Source: Deltaproteobacteria bacterium | GTDB lineage: Bacteria; Desulfobacterota; DSM-4660; Desulfatiglandales; Desulfatiglandaceae | Length of the DNA stretch: 64,000 bases | Reading direction: 5' to 3' | Assembly: GCA_019307815.1 (NCBI GenBank) | Contig: JAFDIV010000012.1 | Location: 1 to 64,000 of the forward strand | In this document: positions 43,809 to 54,170 of the stretch, in pieces | Layout: every line of letters starts with the position of its first letter | Numbering within the stretch: the stretch's first letter is position 1 | The notes under the pieces: generated by a model | Seen by the model: the letters and a program-made list of their open reading frames with translations, nothing else | The model's database searches: none | Told to the model about the DNA's origin: nothing | Position numbers and translations under genes: made by a program

Positions 43809-45909
43809 CGTCCAGTCGTTCACTAAGGGCTGCTTTTCTGGACAGACGAATCTTTCCGTTCTGGTCCACGTCCAAAACCTTCACTAGAACCTCATCTCCC
43901 TCTTTGAGAATATCAGATACCTTATTCACCCTTCCTCGATCCAGTTGAGAGATATGGATCAATCCATCCGTCCCAGGGAAGATCTCCACAAAGGCCCCAA
44001 AGTCCATAATCTTGGTCACCCTACCCATATAAAGTTTGCCAACTTCAGCCTCTTGAGCGATTTCATTGATCATCTTTATTGCCATCTCAGAGCTTTCCTT
44101 ATCTGGCGCTGCAATATAGACCTTTCCTGAATCATCTACCTCAACCCGGGCACCGGTCTCATTGCAGATATTACGAATGGTCTTGCCCCCCGGACCGATC
44201 AATACCCTGATTTTTTCAGGTTTTATCTCTATGGTGGTGACAACGGGTGCATATTCGGAAATCTGCTGCCTCGGCTTTGAAATGGTCTTGTTCATTTTCT
44301 CCAATATATGGAGCCTTGCCTCCCGGGCCTGCTCCAGGGCACGAGAAAGAATCTCCTTTGACAGCCCATCGATTTTGATATCCATCTGCAGGGCGGTAAT
44401 GCCATCACGCGTCCCTGTCACCTTGAAATCCATATCACCATAATGATCTTCATCGCCGATAATATCAGTGAGTACCGCCACCTTATCGCCATTAGACATG
44501 AGCCCCATTGCAACACCAGCAACAGCGTCTTTAATGGGAACGCCCGCATCCATTAAAGACAGGGACCCACCGCACACACTGGCCATGGAGGATGACCCGT
44601 TGGACTCAAGAATTTCTGATACCACCCGCACACAGTAATCAAACTGTTCTTTTTCAGGCATAACAGGAAGAAGTGCACGTCGTGCCAAGGCCCCATGGCC
44701 GATTTCTCTTCTGCCAGGGCCTGTCAACCTTCGTGCCTCTCCTACACTGTAAGGCGGAAAATTGTAATGAAATATGAATGACCTAAATTGGTCTCCATAT
44801 ATGGATTCAATCCTCTGCTCATCCAATTCAGTACCTAAGGTGGTTAATACCATTGCCTGGGTTTCACCCCTTGTAAAGAGGGCTGAGCCATGCACCCTCG
44901 GCAGAACACCCGCGACGCAATCTATGGGTCTAACCTCGGTAAAGGCCCTCCCATCGATTCTCTTTCCCTCTTCCAGGACCATTTGACGCACGAGCCTTTT
45001 CTCAAGCTCATAAAACTTGTCTTTGATTTGGGCTTCCTTCTCTGGAAACGTGTCAATGAGCTCTGCCAAAACCTTTTCCAGGGCCTCTTTTCGCCTTGTC
45101 TGTCTCTCCCGCTTATCCGCGGTGACAATCACCTCAAAGAGCAATGGCGTGGCCTTTTCTTCCACCCTCTGTACAAGTTCTTCTTCAATAGGCTCAGGGA
45201 GAATCACCCGCTTGGGTTTCCCCACTGCCCTCTTGAGCTCCTCCTGCATATCCAGCATAGGGCCTATAGCCTCTTGGGCGTAAAAGATGGCCTCTACAAT
45301 TTCACTCTCCGTAACAAAATGAGCTCCACCTTCAACCATGACAATACCCGCCCGGTTCCCGGCCACAATAAGGTTGATATCGCATTCCGTCTGCTGGCTG
45401 AGGGTAGGATTTATCACAAACTTACCGCCTATCCTACCCACTCGAACACCGGCAATAGGGCCCTGAAAGGGAATGTCCGACACCTCTAATGCCACAGATG
45501 CCCCCAACATAGCCAAAACATCGGCGTCGTTTTCCCGGTCTGTAGAAAGTACAGTGGCGATCACCTGCGTTTCAAAATGATAATTATCCGGAAAAAGGGG
45601 CCGCAATGGCCTGTCAATCAACCGAGAGGTCAAGATCTCCTTTTCGCTGGGCCTCCCCATATCACGCCGGAAAAAGTTTCCAGGTATACGTCCTCCGGCA
45701 TAAGACATTTCTTGGTATTCCACAGTAAGGGGCAAGAAATCAATCCCTTCCCTCACTTCGTCAGTAGATACTGCTGTGACCAAGACAACCGTTTCCCCAA
45801 AGGTAACAACCGCCGAGCCACTGGCCTGTTTGGCCACACGTCCGGTCTCCACATAAAGACCCTGACCATCAATTTCAACAGAACAGCTCTTTATCATAGT
45901 CTCATTCAT
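43801..45909 (-). CDS. pnp: Polynucleotide phosphorylase
   Basis: This 3'-5' phosphorolytic exoribonuclease of the degradosome has 702 residues. Two RNase PH domains are present (DRPLRPLFPDNYHFETQV; RIDGRAFTEVRPIDC, GSALFTRGETQAM, EILESNGSSSMASVCG). A KH domain (IRVLIGPGGKTIRNI) and an S1 domain (GKLYMGRVTKIMDFGAFVEI) follow. It follows rpsO by 62 bases, the classic rpsO-pnp pairing. The next gene overlaps its end. Confidence 0.96.
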   Translation of the reverse strand: MNETMIKSCSVEIDGQGLYVETGRVAKQASGSAVVTFGETVVLVTAVSTDEVREGIDFLPLTVEYQEMSYAGGRIPGNFFRRDMGRPSEKEILTSRLIDRPLRPLFPDNYHFETQVIATVLSTDRENDADVLAMLGASVALEVSDIPFQGPIAGVRVGRIGGKFVINPTLSQQTECDINLIVAGNRAGIVMVEGGAHFVTESEIVEAIFYAQEAIGPMLDMQEELKRAVGKPKRVILPEPIEEELVQRVEEKATPLLFEVIVTADKRERQTRRKEALEKVLAELIDTFPEKEAQIKDKFYELEKRLVRQMVLEEGKRIDGRAFTEVRPIDCVAGVLPRVHGSALFTRGETQAMVLTTLGTELDEQRIESIYGDQFRSFIFHYNFPPYSVGEARRLTGPGRREIGHGALARRALLPVMPEKEQFDYCVRVVSEILESNGSSSMASVCGGSLSLMDAGVPIKDAVAGVAMGLMSNGDKVAVLTDIIGDEDHYGDMDFKVTGTRDGITALQMDIKIDGLSKEILSRALEQAREARLHILEKMNKTISKPRQQISEYAPVVTTIEIKPEKIRVLIGPGGKTIRNICNETGARVEVDDSGKVYIAAPDKESSEMAIKMINEIAQEAEVGKLYMGRVTKIMDFGAFVEIFPGTDGLIHISQLDRGRVNKVSDILKEGDEVLVKVLDVDQNGKIRLSRKAALSERLDDV

Positions 45910-45971
45910 CCTTTCTTGCCTCTACCCTGTCCGTCATAACCTAATTGAAAAAGGCATGGCTGCTTCACGGG

Positions 45972-46241
45972 CTATTTTCTGATGCCCAGTTCCTTGATAA
46001 CGTTTCTATATCGCTCTATATCTTTTTTCTTCAAATAATTGAGAAGCCGTCTTCGTTGTCCCACTAGCTTCAAGAGTCCACGGCGAGAATGATGATCCTT
46101 TTTGTGAACCTTGAAATGATCCGTTAGATACTTGATTCTGCTACTGAGCAAAGCGATCTGAACCTCCGGCGAACCCGTATCCTTTTCGTGTAGCTTGAAC
46201 TTCTCAATAATTTCCTTTTTGGCTTCTGGTGTTAAGACCAC
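45972..46241 (-). CDS. rpsO: 30S ribosomal protein S15
   Basis: This 89-residue protein binds the central 16S rRNA domain. It shows [35 protein letters not shown] and LLNYLKKKD in four helices. The start is GTG at 46241, with AAGGAGG seven bases upstream. It lies 17 bases downstream of truB, and pnp follows. No obvious S15 autoregulatory pseudoknot can be shown without folding. Confidence 0.97.
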   Translation of the reverse strand: MVLTPEAKKEIIEKFKLHEKDTGSPEVQIALLSSRIKYLTDHFKVHKKDHHSRRGLLKLVGQRRRLLNYLKKKDIERYRNVIKELGIRK

Positions 46242-46258
46242 TTTTTAACCTCCTTTTT

Positions 46259-47182
46259 CTATCGAAATACTCTTTCTAAACGTAATGCCTTGCTATAAGA
46301 GCCCTCTCCAGTATCTCCAAGACCGGCAATAGCAACCAATTCTCCTTTGTGCACAAGCTTATAAAACGGTTGCCCATGTCCTGAAACATACTCAGCCAAA
46401 TCAAGTTCATCTTGTCTCGGACAGTAGCCGTTTCGTACCCTCTTCGCCATTTCTTTATCCATTTCAACTGACGGCACATGAGGAAGGGCATCCACCAAGC
46501 TGATGATCCTTTCTCTTATCTCCACATCTCTTTTTTCTTGGAGATCCTTTGAGGCCATCGCTTTCTCCACCCGAAAAGGGCCAATGCTTACTCTGCGCAG
46601 CTCCGCCAAATGTGCGCCGCATCCGAGCCTCTTGCCAATGTCAGAGGCCAAGCTCCTGACATAGGTCCCAGAGGAGCAGTGTACCCAGAGCCGAATAAAA
46701 GGCAGGTTTATCTCAGTTGCCACAAGTTCATGGATCCTAACCTTCCTTGGCGCGAGCTTCACAGCCCTACCCTCTCTGGCTAGTTTATAGGCCCTTCTGC
46801 CCCGCACTTTTATTGCCGAATAAGGAGGTGGCACCTGTTTAACTTCGCCCAAAAACCCCTTCAGAACCTCTTGAATCGTCAAATCCTCTACCTGTACCGT
46901 GCTTGTAGTCCGCAGGACCTTACCGGTCCGATCATAAGTATCCGTTTCAATGCCAAGCCTCACTGTAGCATCATAGCCCTTGGTCTCGGCAGCTATAAAA
47001 GGGGCGAGCTTGGTGGCCTCTCCTATCATTATCAGAAGAAGGCCTGTGGCAAAGGGATCTAGTGTTCCAGCATGTCCCACCCTTCGCGTGCGTAAGGCGC
47101 GCCTTACCTTCTCCACCACATCATGGGAGGTCTCTCCTTCCTCCTTATCCACAAGAAGTATACCCCCTTTAGCGTCCTGCAT
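46259..47182 (-). CDS. truB: tRNA pseudouridine-55 synthase
   Basis: TruB makes pseudouridine 55 in the T loop. The 307 residues contain GILLVDKEEGETSHDVV, the catalytic Asp in GHAGTLDPFATGLLL, PPPYSAIKVRGRRAYKLAREG, and SSGTYVRSLASDIG. A C-terminal PUA-like segment is present. It overlaps nrnA by 14 bases. Confidence 0.96.
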   Translation of the reverse strand: MQDAKGGILLVDKEEGETSHDVVEKVRRALRTRRVGHAGTLDPFATGLLLIMIGEATKLAPFIAAETKGYDATVRLGIETDTYDRTGKVLRTTSTVQVEDLTIQEVLKGFLGEVKQVPPPYSAIKVRGRRAYKLAREGRAVKLAPRKVRIHELVATEINLPFIRLWVHCSSGTYVRSLASDIGKRLGCGAHLAELRRVSIGPFRVEKAMASKDLQEKRDVEIRERIISLVDALPHVPSVEMDKEMAKRVRNGYCPRQDELDLAEYVSGHGQPFYKLVHKGELVAIAGLGDTGEGSYSKALRLERVFR

Positions 47183-48149
47183 TGAGAAATCGCGCCGCCT
47201 CCTCTATAAACGATGTCTTTAAACTTGATAACTCTCCTTTACCATCAAAACCAGCCGCCCTTGCATGCCCTCCGCCACCAAAAACAGAGGCCAAATCAGC
47301 CACATTGACTTTATTATTGGACCGCAGGCTAAACTTAAACTCGTCTTTTCCTGTTTGGCGGATAAGGGCGGCAATCTCTACGCCACGAATAAACCTGGCA
47401 TAGTCCACAAAGCGCTCACTATCCAGTTTGCCTGCTCCGGCCTTCTCAAACATATCCTTTGTAAGAGTCATGATGGCAATCTTCCCACCGTGATGAATTT
47501 CGATAGTATCAAGGGCAAATCTCAAGAGCTTCAGCCTGGGCAAATCGTGGCCATCCATTATCTTTTGCGTTACTTCCCAAGGCTTGATCCCAAGGTCAAG
47601 CAACTCAGCAGCAATACGGAGCGCACCTGCCGTGGTATTGTCATATCTGAAAGATCCTGTATCAGTCTGGATGGCGGCAAAAAGGTTCTCAGCAATGGAA
47701 CTATTAAGCTCAAAATCTGCCTCTCTTATTAGGTAATAGACCAGCTCTCCTGTAGAGGAGGCCTCTTCCTGGATGAGATTCATATCACCGAAGTATGTGT
47801 TGGTCTCGTGGTGGTCGATATTCATCCAAGGCCTTACTGACCTTAGTTGACCCGAAAGGCCTCCTAGGCGTCCTTCATCAGCACAATCCAAAATCAACAC
47901 ACCATCCCAATGCTCATGGAGGTCAACCAGTTGCTGAATTTGCTCAGCCCCCTTCAAAAGATCAAACGGGACTGGCACGGTCTCTTCTAATACAAGCGCT
48001 ATCCTTTTTCCTGCCTTCCTTAGCGCCTCCCCCAGAGCTAACATGGACCCTATTCCGTCTCCATCTGGATCCTTATGGGTTGTCAAAATGAATGCGTTGC
48101 CCTGTCTTAGCCTCTCAACGATCTTCGTCTGCGTTATTCCAGGACTCAT
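47169..48149 (-). CDS. nrnA: DHH-family phosphoesterase NrnA (oligoribonuclease/pAp phosphatase)
   Basis: NrnA degrades short RNA oligomers and 3'-phosphoadenosine 5'-phosphate. The 326 residues show TTHKDPDGDGIGS, LILDCAD, the DHH motif in NIDHHETNTYFGD, and the C-terminal substrate site FGGGGHARAAGF. It overlaps rbfA by 35 bases and truB by 14, so translation is likely coupled. Confidence 0.93.
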   Translation of the reverse strand: MSPGITQTKIVERLRQGNAFILTTHKDPDGDGIGSMLALGEALRKAGKRIALVLEETVPVPFDLLKGAEQIQQLVDLHEHWDGVLILDCADEGRLGGLSGQLRSVRPWMNIDHHETNTYFGDMNLIQEEASSTGELVYYLIREADFELNSSIAENLFAAIQTDTGSFRYDNTTAGALRIAAELLDLGIKPWEVTQKIMDGHDLPRLKLLRFALDTIEIHHGGKIAIMTLTKDMFEKAGAGKLDSERFVDYARFIRGVEIAALIRQTGKDEFKFSLRSNNKVNVADLASVFGGGGHARAAGFDGKGELSSLKTSFIEEAARFLNAGR

Positions 48150-48492
48150 CTCTTTTCAAGGTTTCCAGTAGTTTTTCTAAGTTGGTTCCCACTTCCAGTG
48201 ATTCGTCATGGATAAAAAGGAGCTCCGGGACATACCTAAGAGCCAGTCTTTGGCCTATCTTTCGCTTGATATATCCCTTTGCACTGTCAAGACCGGCCTG
48301 TGCTCTTCCCACTTCTCCCCGGCCGCCAAGCACACTATAATATACCCTAGCGTGTTTGAGGTCCTTACTGAGCCTGATCCCTGTCATGGTCACTGATTTG
48401 ACCCTTGGATCTTTCACACTCTCCAAAAGAAGCACGGCGATCTCTTTTAAGATTTGCTCTCCCACCCTTCTGGTTCGTTTGCCTGCCAGCAT
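48115..48492 (-). CDS. rbfA: Ribosome-binding factor A
   Basis: RbfA matures the 16S 5' helix. The 125-residue protein has RRVGEQILKEIAVLL, KDPRVKSVTMTGIRLSKDLKHARVYYSVL and RYVPELLFIHDESLEVG. ATG at 48492 is chosen for the GGAG 8 bases upstream. It lies between DUF503 and nrnA. Confidence 0.94.
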   Translation of the reverse strand: MLAGKRTRRVGEQILKEIAVLLLESVKDPRVKSVTMTGIRLSKDLKHARVYYSVLGGRGEVGRAQAGLDSAKGYIKRKIGQRLALRYVPELLFIHDESLEVGTNLEKLLETLKRDESWNNADEDR

Positions 48493-48585
48493 GGGACATT
48501 CTCCATATAACACCGCTAGGGTGTCCTTTATCTCTTCCCTTAAGATCTGCCTTTCTTGATTGTTGCAATGAAAGGTCTTTCAATC

Positions 48586-48873
48586 TTAAACATTAAAAAT
48601 CTCCACCTCGCAGTGTACGACCCTGGCCAGATACAGAGACTCAAGAAAAGAGAGTATGTGATTTAATGATGAGTCAATGTGCCTGCGGTCATTGCCCACT
48701 GTAGTGATCCCAAGCTCGATTTTCTGCCACTTGTCATTAGATCCGACCTCTGCAATGGCAACGTTGAAGCGAGACTTCACCTTGTCCACCATACTTCTCA
48801 CGACCTTCCGCTTCCCTTTCAGGGAATGGTTATCCGTGAGATAGAATTCAATCTTAAGCGTACCGACGACCAT
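48586..48873 (-). CDS. DUF503-family protein
   Basis: This 95-residue protein has the family pattern MVVGTLKIEFYLTDNHSLKGKR, KSRFNVAIAEVGSNDKWQ, and GNDRRHIDSSLNHIL. Such genes sit between infB and rbfA in many bacteria, so a role in ribosome assembly is likely but unproven. It lies 2 bases from the infB stop. Confidence 0.85.
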   Translation of the reverse strand: MVVGTLKIEFYLTDNHSLKGKRKVVRSMVDKVKSRFNVAIAEVGSNDKWQKIELGITTVGNDRRHIDSSLNHILSFLESLYLARVVHCEVEIFNV

Positions 48874-48875
48874 TG

Positions 48876-51560
48876 TTAAAGCTCTGCTTCCATTTCTTCC
48901 ACACGGTAAATTTCAAAGACATCGCCAGGCTTAATATCCTGAAAGTTTTCTATGCCAATCCCGCACTCATAGCCTGCCTGAACCTCCTTAACATCATCCT
49001 TGAATCGCTTTAAGGAAGCAAGCTTGCCATCAAAGACAACCACATCATCCCGTAATACACGGACATTGGCGTTCCGTTCAACGCGTCCGTCCGTTACATA
49101 GCAGCCAGCCACGGTCCCCACTTTGGGAACATGAAAAATAGCCTTCACCTCCACCCTGCCTATAATTTTTTCCTTGTAAACGGGCTCCAAGAGACCTGCC
49201 ATGGCGCTGCGGATATCCTGTAATACATTATAGATGACATCATAGTAACGAATGTCCACGCTTTCCCTTTCGGCAATCTCCGCCACCCTGGGATTGGCCC
49301 TCACATTGAACCCAATGATGATGGCATTGGAAGCAGAGGCAAGCATTACGTCGGATTCTGTGATAGCACCTGTAGCAGAATGAATAATATTGAGTTTTAC
49401 CTCATCAGTACTCAATTTGTTGAGGGCCTCAGACAACGCCTCTAAGGAGCCTTGGACATCTGTCTTCAAAACAATATTTAACTCCTTGACCTCACCCTCT
49501 TTGATCCTTTCGAACAGGTCATCCAGGCTCACAATACCCTTCTTTGTTATCTCCTGCTTCTTGCTTCGGGCCAGTCGATGTTCTGCAATACGCTTTGCAG
49601 TCCTTTCGTCACCTACCACCACAAATTCGTCCCCAGCCATAGGGACACCTGATATGCCATATACCTCAACCGGCATGGAAGGTCCTGCAGAGATCATCTT
49701 CTTGCCCCTGTGGTTTAACATGGCCCTGACCCGACCATAATGCTCTCCGCACACAAAATAATCGCCCTGTTTAAGGGTGCCGTTCTTGATCAGAACAGTG
49801 GCCACAGGCCCTCTGCTCCTGTCCAGCCGAGCCTCTATAACTGTGCCTCTGGCGGGTTTTTTGGGATTGCCCTTCAACTCGAGCATCTCGGCCTGAAGCA
49901 GGATAAGACTCAGCAAATCATCGACCCCTTGCCCGGTCTTGGCAGAGATGTAACCGAAGATGGTCTCACCACCCCACTCCTCCGGCACCAGATCCAACTC
50001 GGCAAGCTCCCGCTTAACCTTCTCAGGGTTTGCCTCTGGTTTATCCATCTTATTTATGGCTACAACAATGGGAATGTCAGCAGCCCTAGCATGGTTGATG
50101 GCCTCTCGGGTCTGGGGCATTACACCGTCATCTGCGGCCACCACCAACACGATGAGGTCCGTCACCTTGGCCCCTCTTGCCCTCATGGCTGTAAAGGCCT
50201 CGTGGCCAGGGGTATCCAAAAAGACAATATCTCCACCATCGGTTTTCACATAATAGGCCCCAATGTGTTGGGTAATACCTCCTGACTCCCCACTGATGAT
50301 ATTGGACTTACGTATATAATCTAAAAGAGATGTCTTTCCATGGTCAACGTGGCCCATAATGGTGACTACCGGAGGACGGGGCACAAGATCTTCAGGCCGA
50401 TCTTCCTCTTCTGCAAGAAGCTGCTCCTCAGCAAAGGTATCCAGCTCCAGTTCATAGCCAAACTCGTCGGCCACAAGTGAGGCGGTCTCAAAATCAATGG
50501 ATTGATTGATGGTTACCACCGCACCCAGTGCCATAAGCTTCTTTATTACATCAGCAGCCTTGACACCCATAGCCTTTGCCAATTCGGCCACAGTAACAGA
50601 TTCCTGAACCTTCAATCTCCGCTTGACCGCCTTCGGGATCGTGATCTCGGGTTGTTTGGGCTCCCTTTCCACCTCCCTCAATTTCTTGGCAGACTTCTTT
50701 TCCTTTCTCTTGGGGAGGCGGCCTTCATAGAGTTCCGCCCTTTCGAATATCTCCTTCTTCCGATGCCGGACAGCCTTTTTAGGCACAAGTTCCTCAGGCT
50801 CTTCTTTTCGTTTCTCCTTTTTCTTTTTGGCCGGTTTTGCCTTTGCCGCTTTTTCCGCCACCTCCCTCGCTATCTCAAGGGGTTTCATGACAGGGGTAGG
50901 CTTGAGTTTAGGCTTTTCCTCCTTCTCTACCTCTTTAGCCAGTAAGTCCTTCAGTGGTCCTTCTTCAGGCCGTTTAATGATCTTGGCAGGTTCTTCCTTC
51001 TTTTTCTTCTTTTTTGGCCTCGCTCTTACAGGTTTTTCTTCCTTAACCACTTCTTGCTTGACAGACGGTTTAGGGGCTGCCTCAGCCACTTCTTCTGGCT
51101 CTTGAGAGACTTCCAAGGGCCTTTCGACTTCCTCGACCGGTAAAGCCTCCTTGGTAACCTTTTCTGTTTCAGCTCCAGGGGCCTCAACAGCCTTGGGGGG
51201 CACTTCGGGGGCCGCCTTTGCCTCTTCCGGCTTTTGTGGGACTGCCTCCTTTTCCACTTTGGCAACAGCTTCAGGAAGAGGGGGCTCTTCAGGTTTTTCT
51301 TCGGCTTCTGCCGGAGGCGTCTTGGCCACAATGGTGACCTTTTTCCTTCTACGGCGAATCACTGTGGGTCTTACCCTCTTCTCTTCTACCACTTCAGAGA
51401 CCTTGCCGGAGACAATATCCCGGGCCCTGGCCACTGCATCTTCGTCCAAGGTGCTCATGTAGTTCTTTATATCCATGCCACCTGCAAGAAGTTTCTCCAC
51501 CAAGGCCTTGCTTTCCAGATTCAGTTCACGAGCAAGCTCATAGACTCTGACTTTTGCCAT
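48876..51560 (-). CDS. infB: Translation initiation factor IF-2
   Basis: This 894-residue GTPase brings initiator tRNA to the 30S subunit. An N-terminal IF2_N domain ([21 protein letters not shown]) is followed by a very long charged Glu/Lys/Pro linker (about 55-320). A second IF2_N domain follows ([17 protein letters not shown]). The G domain has [29 protein letters not shown] and [11 protein letters not shown]-terminal beta barrels and the fMet-tRNA domain complete it. The linker is longer than in many IF-2 proteins. It is 72 bases from the rnpM-like gene. Confidence 0.97.
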   Translation of the reverse strand: MAKVRVYELARELNLESKALVEKLLAGGMDIKNYMSTLDEDAVARARDIVSGKVSEVVEEKRVRPTVIRRRRKKVTIVAKTPPAEAEEKPEEPPLPEAVAKVEKEAVPQKPEEAKAAPEVPPKAVEAPGAETEKVTKEALPVEEVERPLEVSQEPEEVAEAAPKPSVKQEVVKEEKPVRARPKKKKKKEEPAKIIKRPEEGPLKDLLAKEVEKEEKPKLKPTPVMKPLEIAREVAEKAAKAKPAKKKKEKRKEEPEELVPKKAVRHRKKEIFERAELYEGRLPKRKEKKSAKKLREVEREPKQPEITIPKAVKRRLKVQESVTVAELAKAMGVKAADVIKKLMALGAVVTINQSIDFETASLVADEFGYELELDTFAEEQLLAEEEDRPEDLVPRPPVVTIMGHVDHGKTSLLDYIRKSNIISGESGGITQHIGAYYVKTDGGDIVFLDTPGHEAFTAMRARGAKVTDLIVLVVAADDGVMPQTREAINHARAADIPIVVAINKMDKPEANPEKVKRELAELDLVPEEWGGETIFGYISAKTGQGVDDLLSLILLQAEMLELKGNPKKPARGTVIEARLDRSRGPVATVLIKNGTLKQGDYFVCGEHYGRVRAMLNHRGKKMISAGPSMPVEVYGISGVPMAGDEFVVVGDERTAKRIAEHRLARSKKQEITKKGIVSLDDLFERIKEGEVKELNIVLKTDVQGSLEALSEALNKLSTDEVKLNIIHSATGAITESDVMLASASNAIIIGFNVRANPRVAEIAERESVDIRYYDVIYNVLQDIRSAMAGLLEPVYKEKIIGRVEVKAIFHVPKVGTVAGCYVTDGRVERNANVRVLRDDVVVFDGKLASLKRFKDDVKEVQAGYECGIGIENFQDIKPGDVFEIYRVEEMEAEL

Positions 51561-51632
51561 ACACTCCCCCGAATCCTGAATAAGACCATCCTCTTGGTCT
51601 CATTCGAGTAATACATTTGGTACCTTCTCTTA

Positions 51633-51881
51633 TCAGTGGGGCCGAAGCTTCAGGCGCCCTTTGCCCCGAAAGGCCCTGGCCAGTCTTTTGCCCTTTTCCA
51701 GTTCTGACCAGCATTGTTCATTCTTGCATACATAAGCCCCCCTCCCTGGGGCTGAACCGCTCTTATCCACCACCACCCATCCGTCGTTGTCCAGTACAAG
51801 TCGGACCAATGCTTTCTTATCCTTCTTTGCACCGCACGAGATGCATGTCCTGATGGGAATATGCCCTTTACCCTTCGCCAT
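51633..51881 (-). CDS. rnpM: YlxR/RnpM-family RNA-binding protein
   Basis: This 82-residue protein has a C-I-S-C zinc-type pair (RTCISCGAKKDKKALVRLV) and the family GRGAYVCKNEQCW. Members bind RNase P RNA in Bacillus (RnpM) and regulate it. The 14-base overlap with nusA and the place before infB are the usual ones. Confidence 0.88.
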   Translation of the reverse strand: MAKGKGHIPIRTCISCGAKKDKKALVRLVLDNDGWVVVDKSGSAPGRGAYVCKNEQCWSELEKGKRLARAFRGKGRLKLRPH

Positions 51882-53214
51882 CTACGGCACTTTGTTCCTG
51901 AGCAGTGTCCTGAGACTTTTCCTCCAATCCCTCTTTTGTGCTTGCCTCTGTTTCCTTTACCTGCTCTGCCTCAAGCTGTTTTCTCTCAACATATGCAGCC
52001 GCATCCTCAATAAGCACTCGAGCCTTGTCCTCTGTCATTCCCTCGATGGACAAAAGTTCCTCCACATCTGCCTGGCTCAAATCCTGAGCTGACCGAAAAC
52101 CTTCCTGGTAAAGCTCGGAGGCCAACTTTTCGCCCACGCCTTCCAAATCCAAGAGGGATTGGTATCCTTCCTTGAGGGCCTTGTTGTAGTTGGTCTCGCT
52201 AATAACATCAAGCCCCCATCCCGTAAGCCGGGATGCCAGCCGAACATTTTGTCCCCGTTTGCCAATAGCTAGGGAAAGCTGGTCATCCGGCACCACCACC
52301 TCCATGGAGTGGTTTTCTTCATCCACGATAACCCTGATGATCTCAGCTGGGGCCAGGGCGTTACAGATGAATTTGGCAGGGTCTGGATCCCAAGTCACGA
52401 TATCGATCTTTTCCCCGCGCAACTCTTGCACAACAGCCTGCACCCGGCTTCCCTTCATACCCACACACGCCCCTACAGGATCCACATCAGGATCCTTGGA
52501 GTAGACAGCGATCTTGGAGCGGCTACCAGGCTCTCTAGCCACTTGCATGATCTTCACTATCCCCTCTGAGATTTCAGGGACCTCATTTTCAAAGAGTGCT
52601 GAAAGGAAATTCGGATGGGTCCTGGACAAAATGATCTGGGGTCCCCGGCTGTATTGTTTGACATCCAAAATATAGGCCCTAATCCGATCTCCCTGACGAT
52701 AAGACTCCCTTGGTATCTGCTCTCGTGGCGGCAGTTCGGCCTCTGTTCGTCCCAGGTTTACAATGATGGAACCCTTATCAAACCGCTGAACAATGCCATT
52801 AATAATCTCACCTTTTCTATCCTTAAAGTCATCGTAAACAATATCCCTTTCTGCCTCCTTCAGCCTTTGCATGATCACCTGTTTAGCCGACTGGGCAGCA
52901 ATGCGACCAAATGTGCTGGTTTCCATCTTCATACCCAGGCTATCGCCGATCTCACATTCGGGATCCAGTTTCCTGGCCTCTACCAGAGAGACCTGAAGCC
53001 GGTCATCAGTGACCTTTTCTACCACTTCCTTGAATTCAAATACCTCCACTTCACCCAACTCTGGATTAAAACTGACCTCCAGATCCCTATCTGCCCCGAA
53101 TTTTTTCCTGGCCGCCGTCTTAACGGCCTCCTCCAGGGCCTTAATTAGCACCTCCTGTTCAAGGCCTTTCTCCCGACTCACTTGATCAATCATTCTCTTT
53201 AAATCCGAAATCAT
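51868..53214 (-). CDS. nusA: Transcription termination/antitermination protein NusA
   Basis: This 448-residue RNA-polymerase-binding factor has an N-terminal domain (KGLEQEVLIKALEEAVKTAARKKFG), S1 (GEIINGIVQRFDKGSIIVNLG), and two KH domains (GACVGMKGSRVQAVVQELRGEKIDIV; LSLAIGKRGQNVRLASRLTGW). A C-terminal HhH repeat (LEGVGEKLASELYQEGFRS) ends in a Glu/Gln-rich tail. It follows rimP by 97 bases. Confidence 0.96.
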   Translation of the reverse strand: MISDLKRMIDQVSREKGLEQEVLIKALEEAVKTAARKKFGADRDLEVSFNPELGEVEVFEFKEVVEKVTDDRLQVSLVEARKLDPECEIGDSLGMKMETSTFGRIAAQSAKQVIMQRLKEAERDIVYDDFKDRKGEIINGIVQRFDKGSIIVNLGRTEAELPPREQIPRESYRQGDRIRAYILDVKQYSRGPQIILSRTHPNFLSALFENEVPEISEGIVKIMQVAREPGSRSKIAVYSKDPDVDPVGACVGMKGSRVQAVVQELRGEKIDIVTWDPDPAKFICNALAPAEIIRVIVDEENHSMEVVVPDDQLSLAIGKRGQNVRLASRLTGWGLDVISETNYNKALKEGYQSLLDLEGVGEKLASELYQEGFRSAQDLSQADVEELLSIEGMTEDKARVLIEDAAAYVERKQLEAEQVKETEASTKEGLEEKSQDTAQEQSAVDGEG

Positions 53215-53311
53215 TGCACTCTTCTCCGATTAAAAGGAAAATGGCTGTTGTATAATGCCCTTGTTCAGGCCATCATCCATCAGGTTCTCTTGGACAAAGG
53301 CCTCTCCACCT

Positions 53312-53782
53312 CTACTCATATGGATAAACCAAATTGGCCTTTTCTAGGTCACCCAAAGGCAGCTCCACTTCGCCTGAATCCAGGTCCAATCTTATCACTC
53401 CCTTTTGACACGACCTAAGTAACCCTGTAAAATTCCGCCTGCCCTCCACAGGCATCTTTGTCCGTACCTTGATTCTTTTCCCGGTCGCCCAGATAAAATC
53501 CTTTTCCTTTCTCAGTGGGCGGTTCAGGCCTGGGGAAGATACCTCCAGTACATAGTGACCAGCGATAATATCCTTGACATCAATGAGGTCCCCGATTTCA
53601 TTGCTTACCAAGGCGCAATCATCCACTGTTACGCCTCCTGTCTTGTCAATGTAAACCCTCAAAATCCACCTGCCGCGCTCCGTGACATATTCTACATCCA
53701 CAAGCTCAAGGCCGAGGTCCTCCACTACGGGCTCAATAAGCCTGATAACATCCTCTTCCACATTTTCAGGTCGGTGGCCCAC
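53312..53782 (-). CDS. rimP: Ribosome maturation factor RimP
   Basis: RimP is needed for 30S assembly. The 156 residues show IEPVVEDLGLELVDVEYV, LRVYIDKTGGVTVDDCALVSNEI, and YVLEVSSPGLNRPLRKEKDF. It is first in the nusA-infB operon. A strong terminator lies about 90 bases upstream, so the operon needs a promoter between 53783 and 53870 or readthrough from the tRNA unit. Confidence 0.94.
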   Translation of the reverse strand: MGHRPENVEEDVIRLIEPVVEDLGLELVDVEYVTERGRWILRVYIDKTGGVTVDDCALVSNEIGDLIDVKDIIAGHYVLEVSSPGLNRPLRKEKDFIWATGKRIKVRTKMPVEGRRNFTGLLRSCQKGVIRLDLDSGEVELPLGDLEKANLVYPYE

Positions 53783-53870
53783 CTATTCTCCTAATACCAA
53801 TAGATTTGATCTATCTCGTTTTTATCTCAGCAATGGCGGCACTGCCTGATTCCGCCCACCCATATGAGTC

Positions 53871-53899
53871 AAGAAAAAAGCGGGCTTTGAGGCCCGCTT
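53871..53899 (-). terminator. Strong Rho-independent terminator of the tRNA-Gly unit
   Basis: On the minus strand AAGCGGGC (53899-53892) and GCCCGCTT (53885-53878) form a perfect 8-bp stem. The 6-base loop is CTCAAA and is followed by a T run. It ends a transcript that starts at the tRNA-Gly and would not run on into rimP efficiently. Confidence 0.85.
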
Positions 53900-54150
53900 C
53901 CACATTCTGCAGACTAAAATGAACCGCGGTCACTTACATTACGCAGCGTTGAATGCGATATAAGAAATCCACCGTCCAGCCCGCAATTCGAAGTAGGCCG
54001 GCCCGCAGCAGCACCAGCAAACCTCAAAAAGGGAATCAGGCCCGGTTAAGCCCTTAACTACCGTCCAAGGAGAAGCTAAGGAATCCGAACAGGCGCTCCC
54101 TACAACATCTGCCAGCTACTCACAACATCACCCATCGAGCTGCCACTCTT
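53900..54150 (-). ncRNA. Candidate structured RNA between tRNA-Gly and its terminator
   Basis: No ORF is supported here, yet several nested helices can be drawn on the minus strand. CACCCAAGAG...CTCGATGGGTG forms a hairpin at 54124-54150. GCAG and GTTG (54112-54103) pair at long range with CAAC and CTGC (53951-53943). CCGGGCC (54045-54039) pairs with GGGCCGG (54004-53998) with one mismatch. GTTAAGGGCTTAAC is a compact internal hairpin. The 170-base span between the long-range arms, ended by the terminator, would suit a stable RNA. It does not show the conserved cores of tmRNA, RNase P or SRP RNA; a 6S-like form cannot be excluded. It might instead be a 3' trailer that is cut away. Confidence 0.35.
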
Positions 54151-54170
54151 GGGTGTTAAGCACATATAAG

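Noticed and set aside
44890..45489. 199-codon plus-strand ORF opposite pnp
   Set aside because: Shadow of pnp; no family features.
50502..50945. Plus-strand ORFs opposite infB
   Set aside because: Caused by the charged repetitive linker of infB read backwards.
53900..54150. tmRNA, RNase P or SRP RNA
   Set aside because: None of their conserved core sequences is present.
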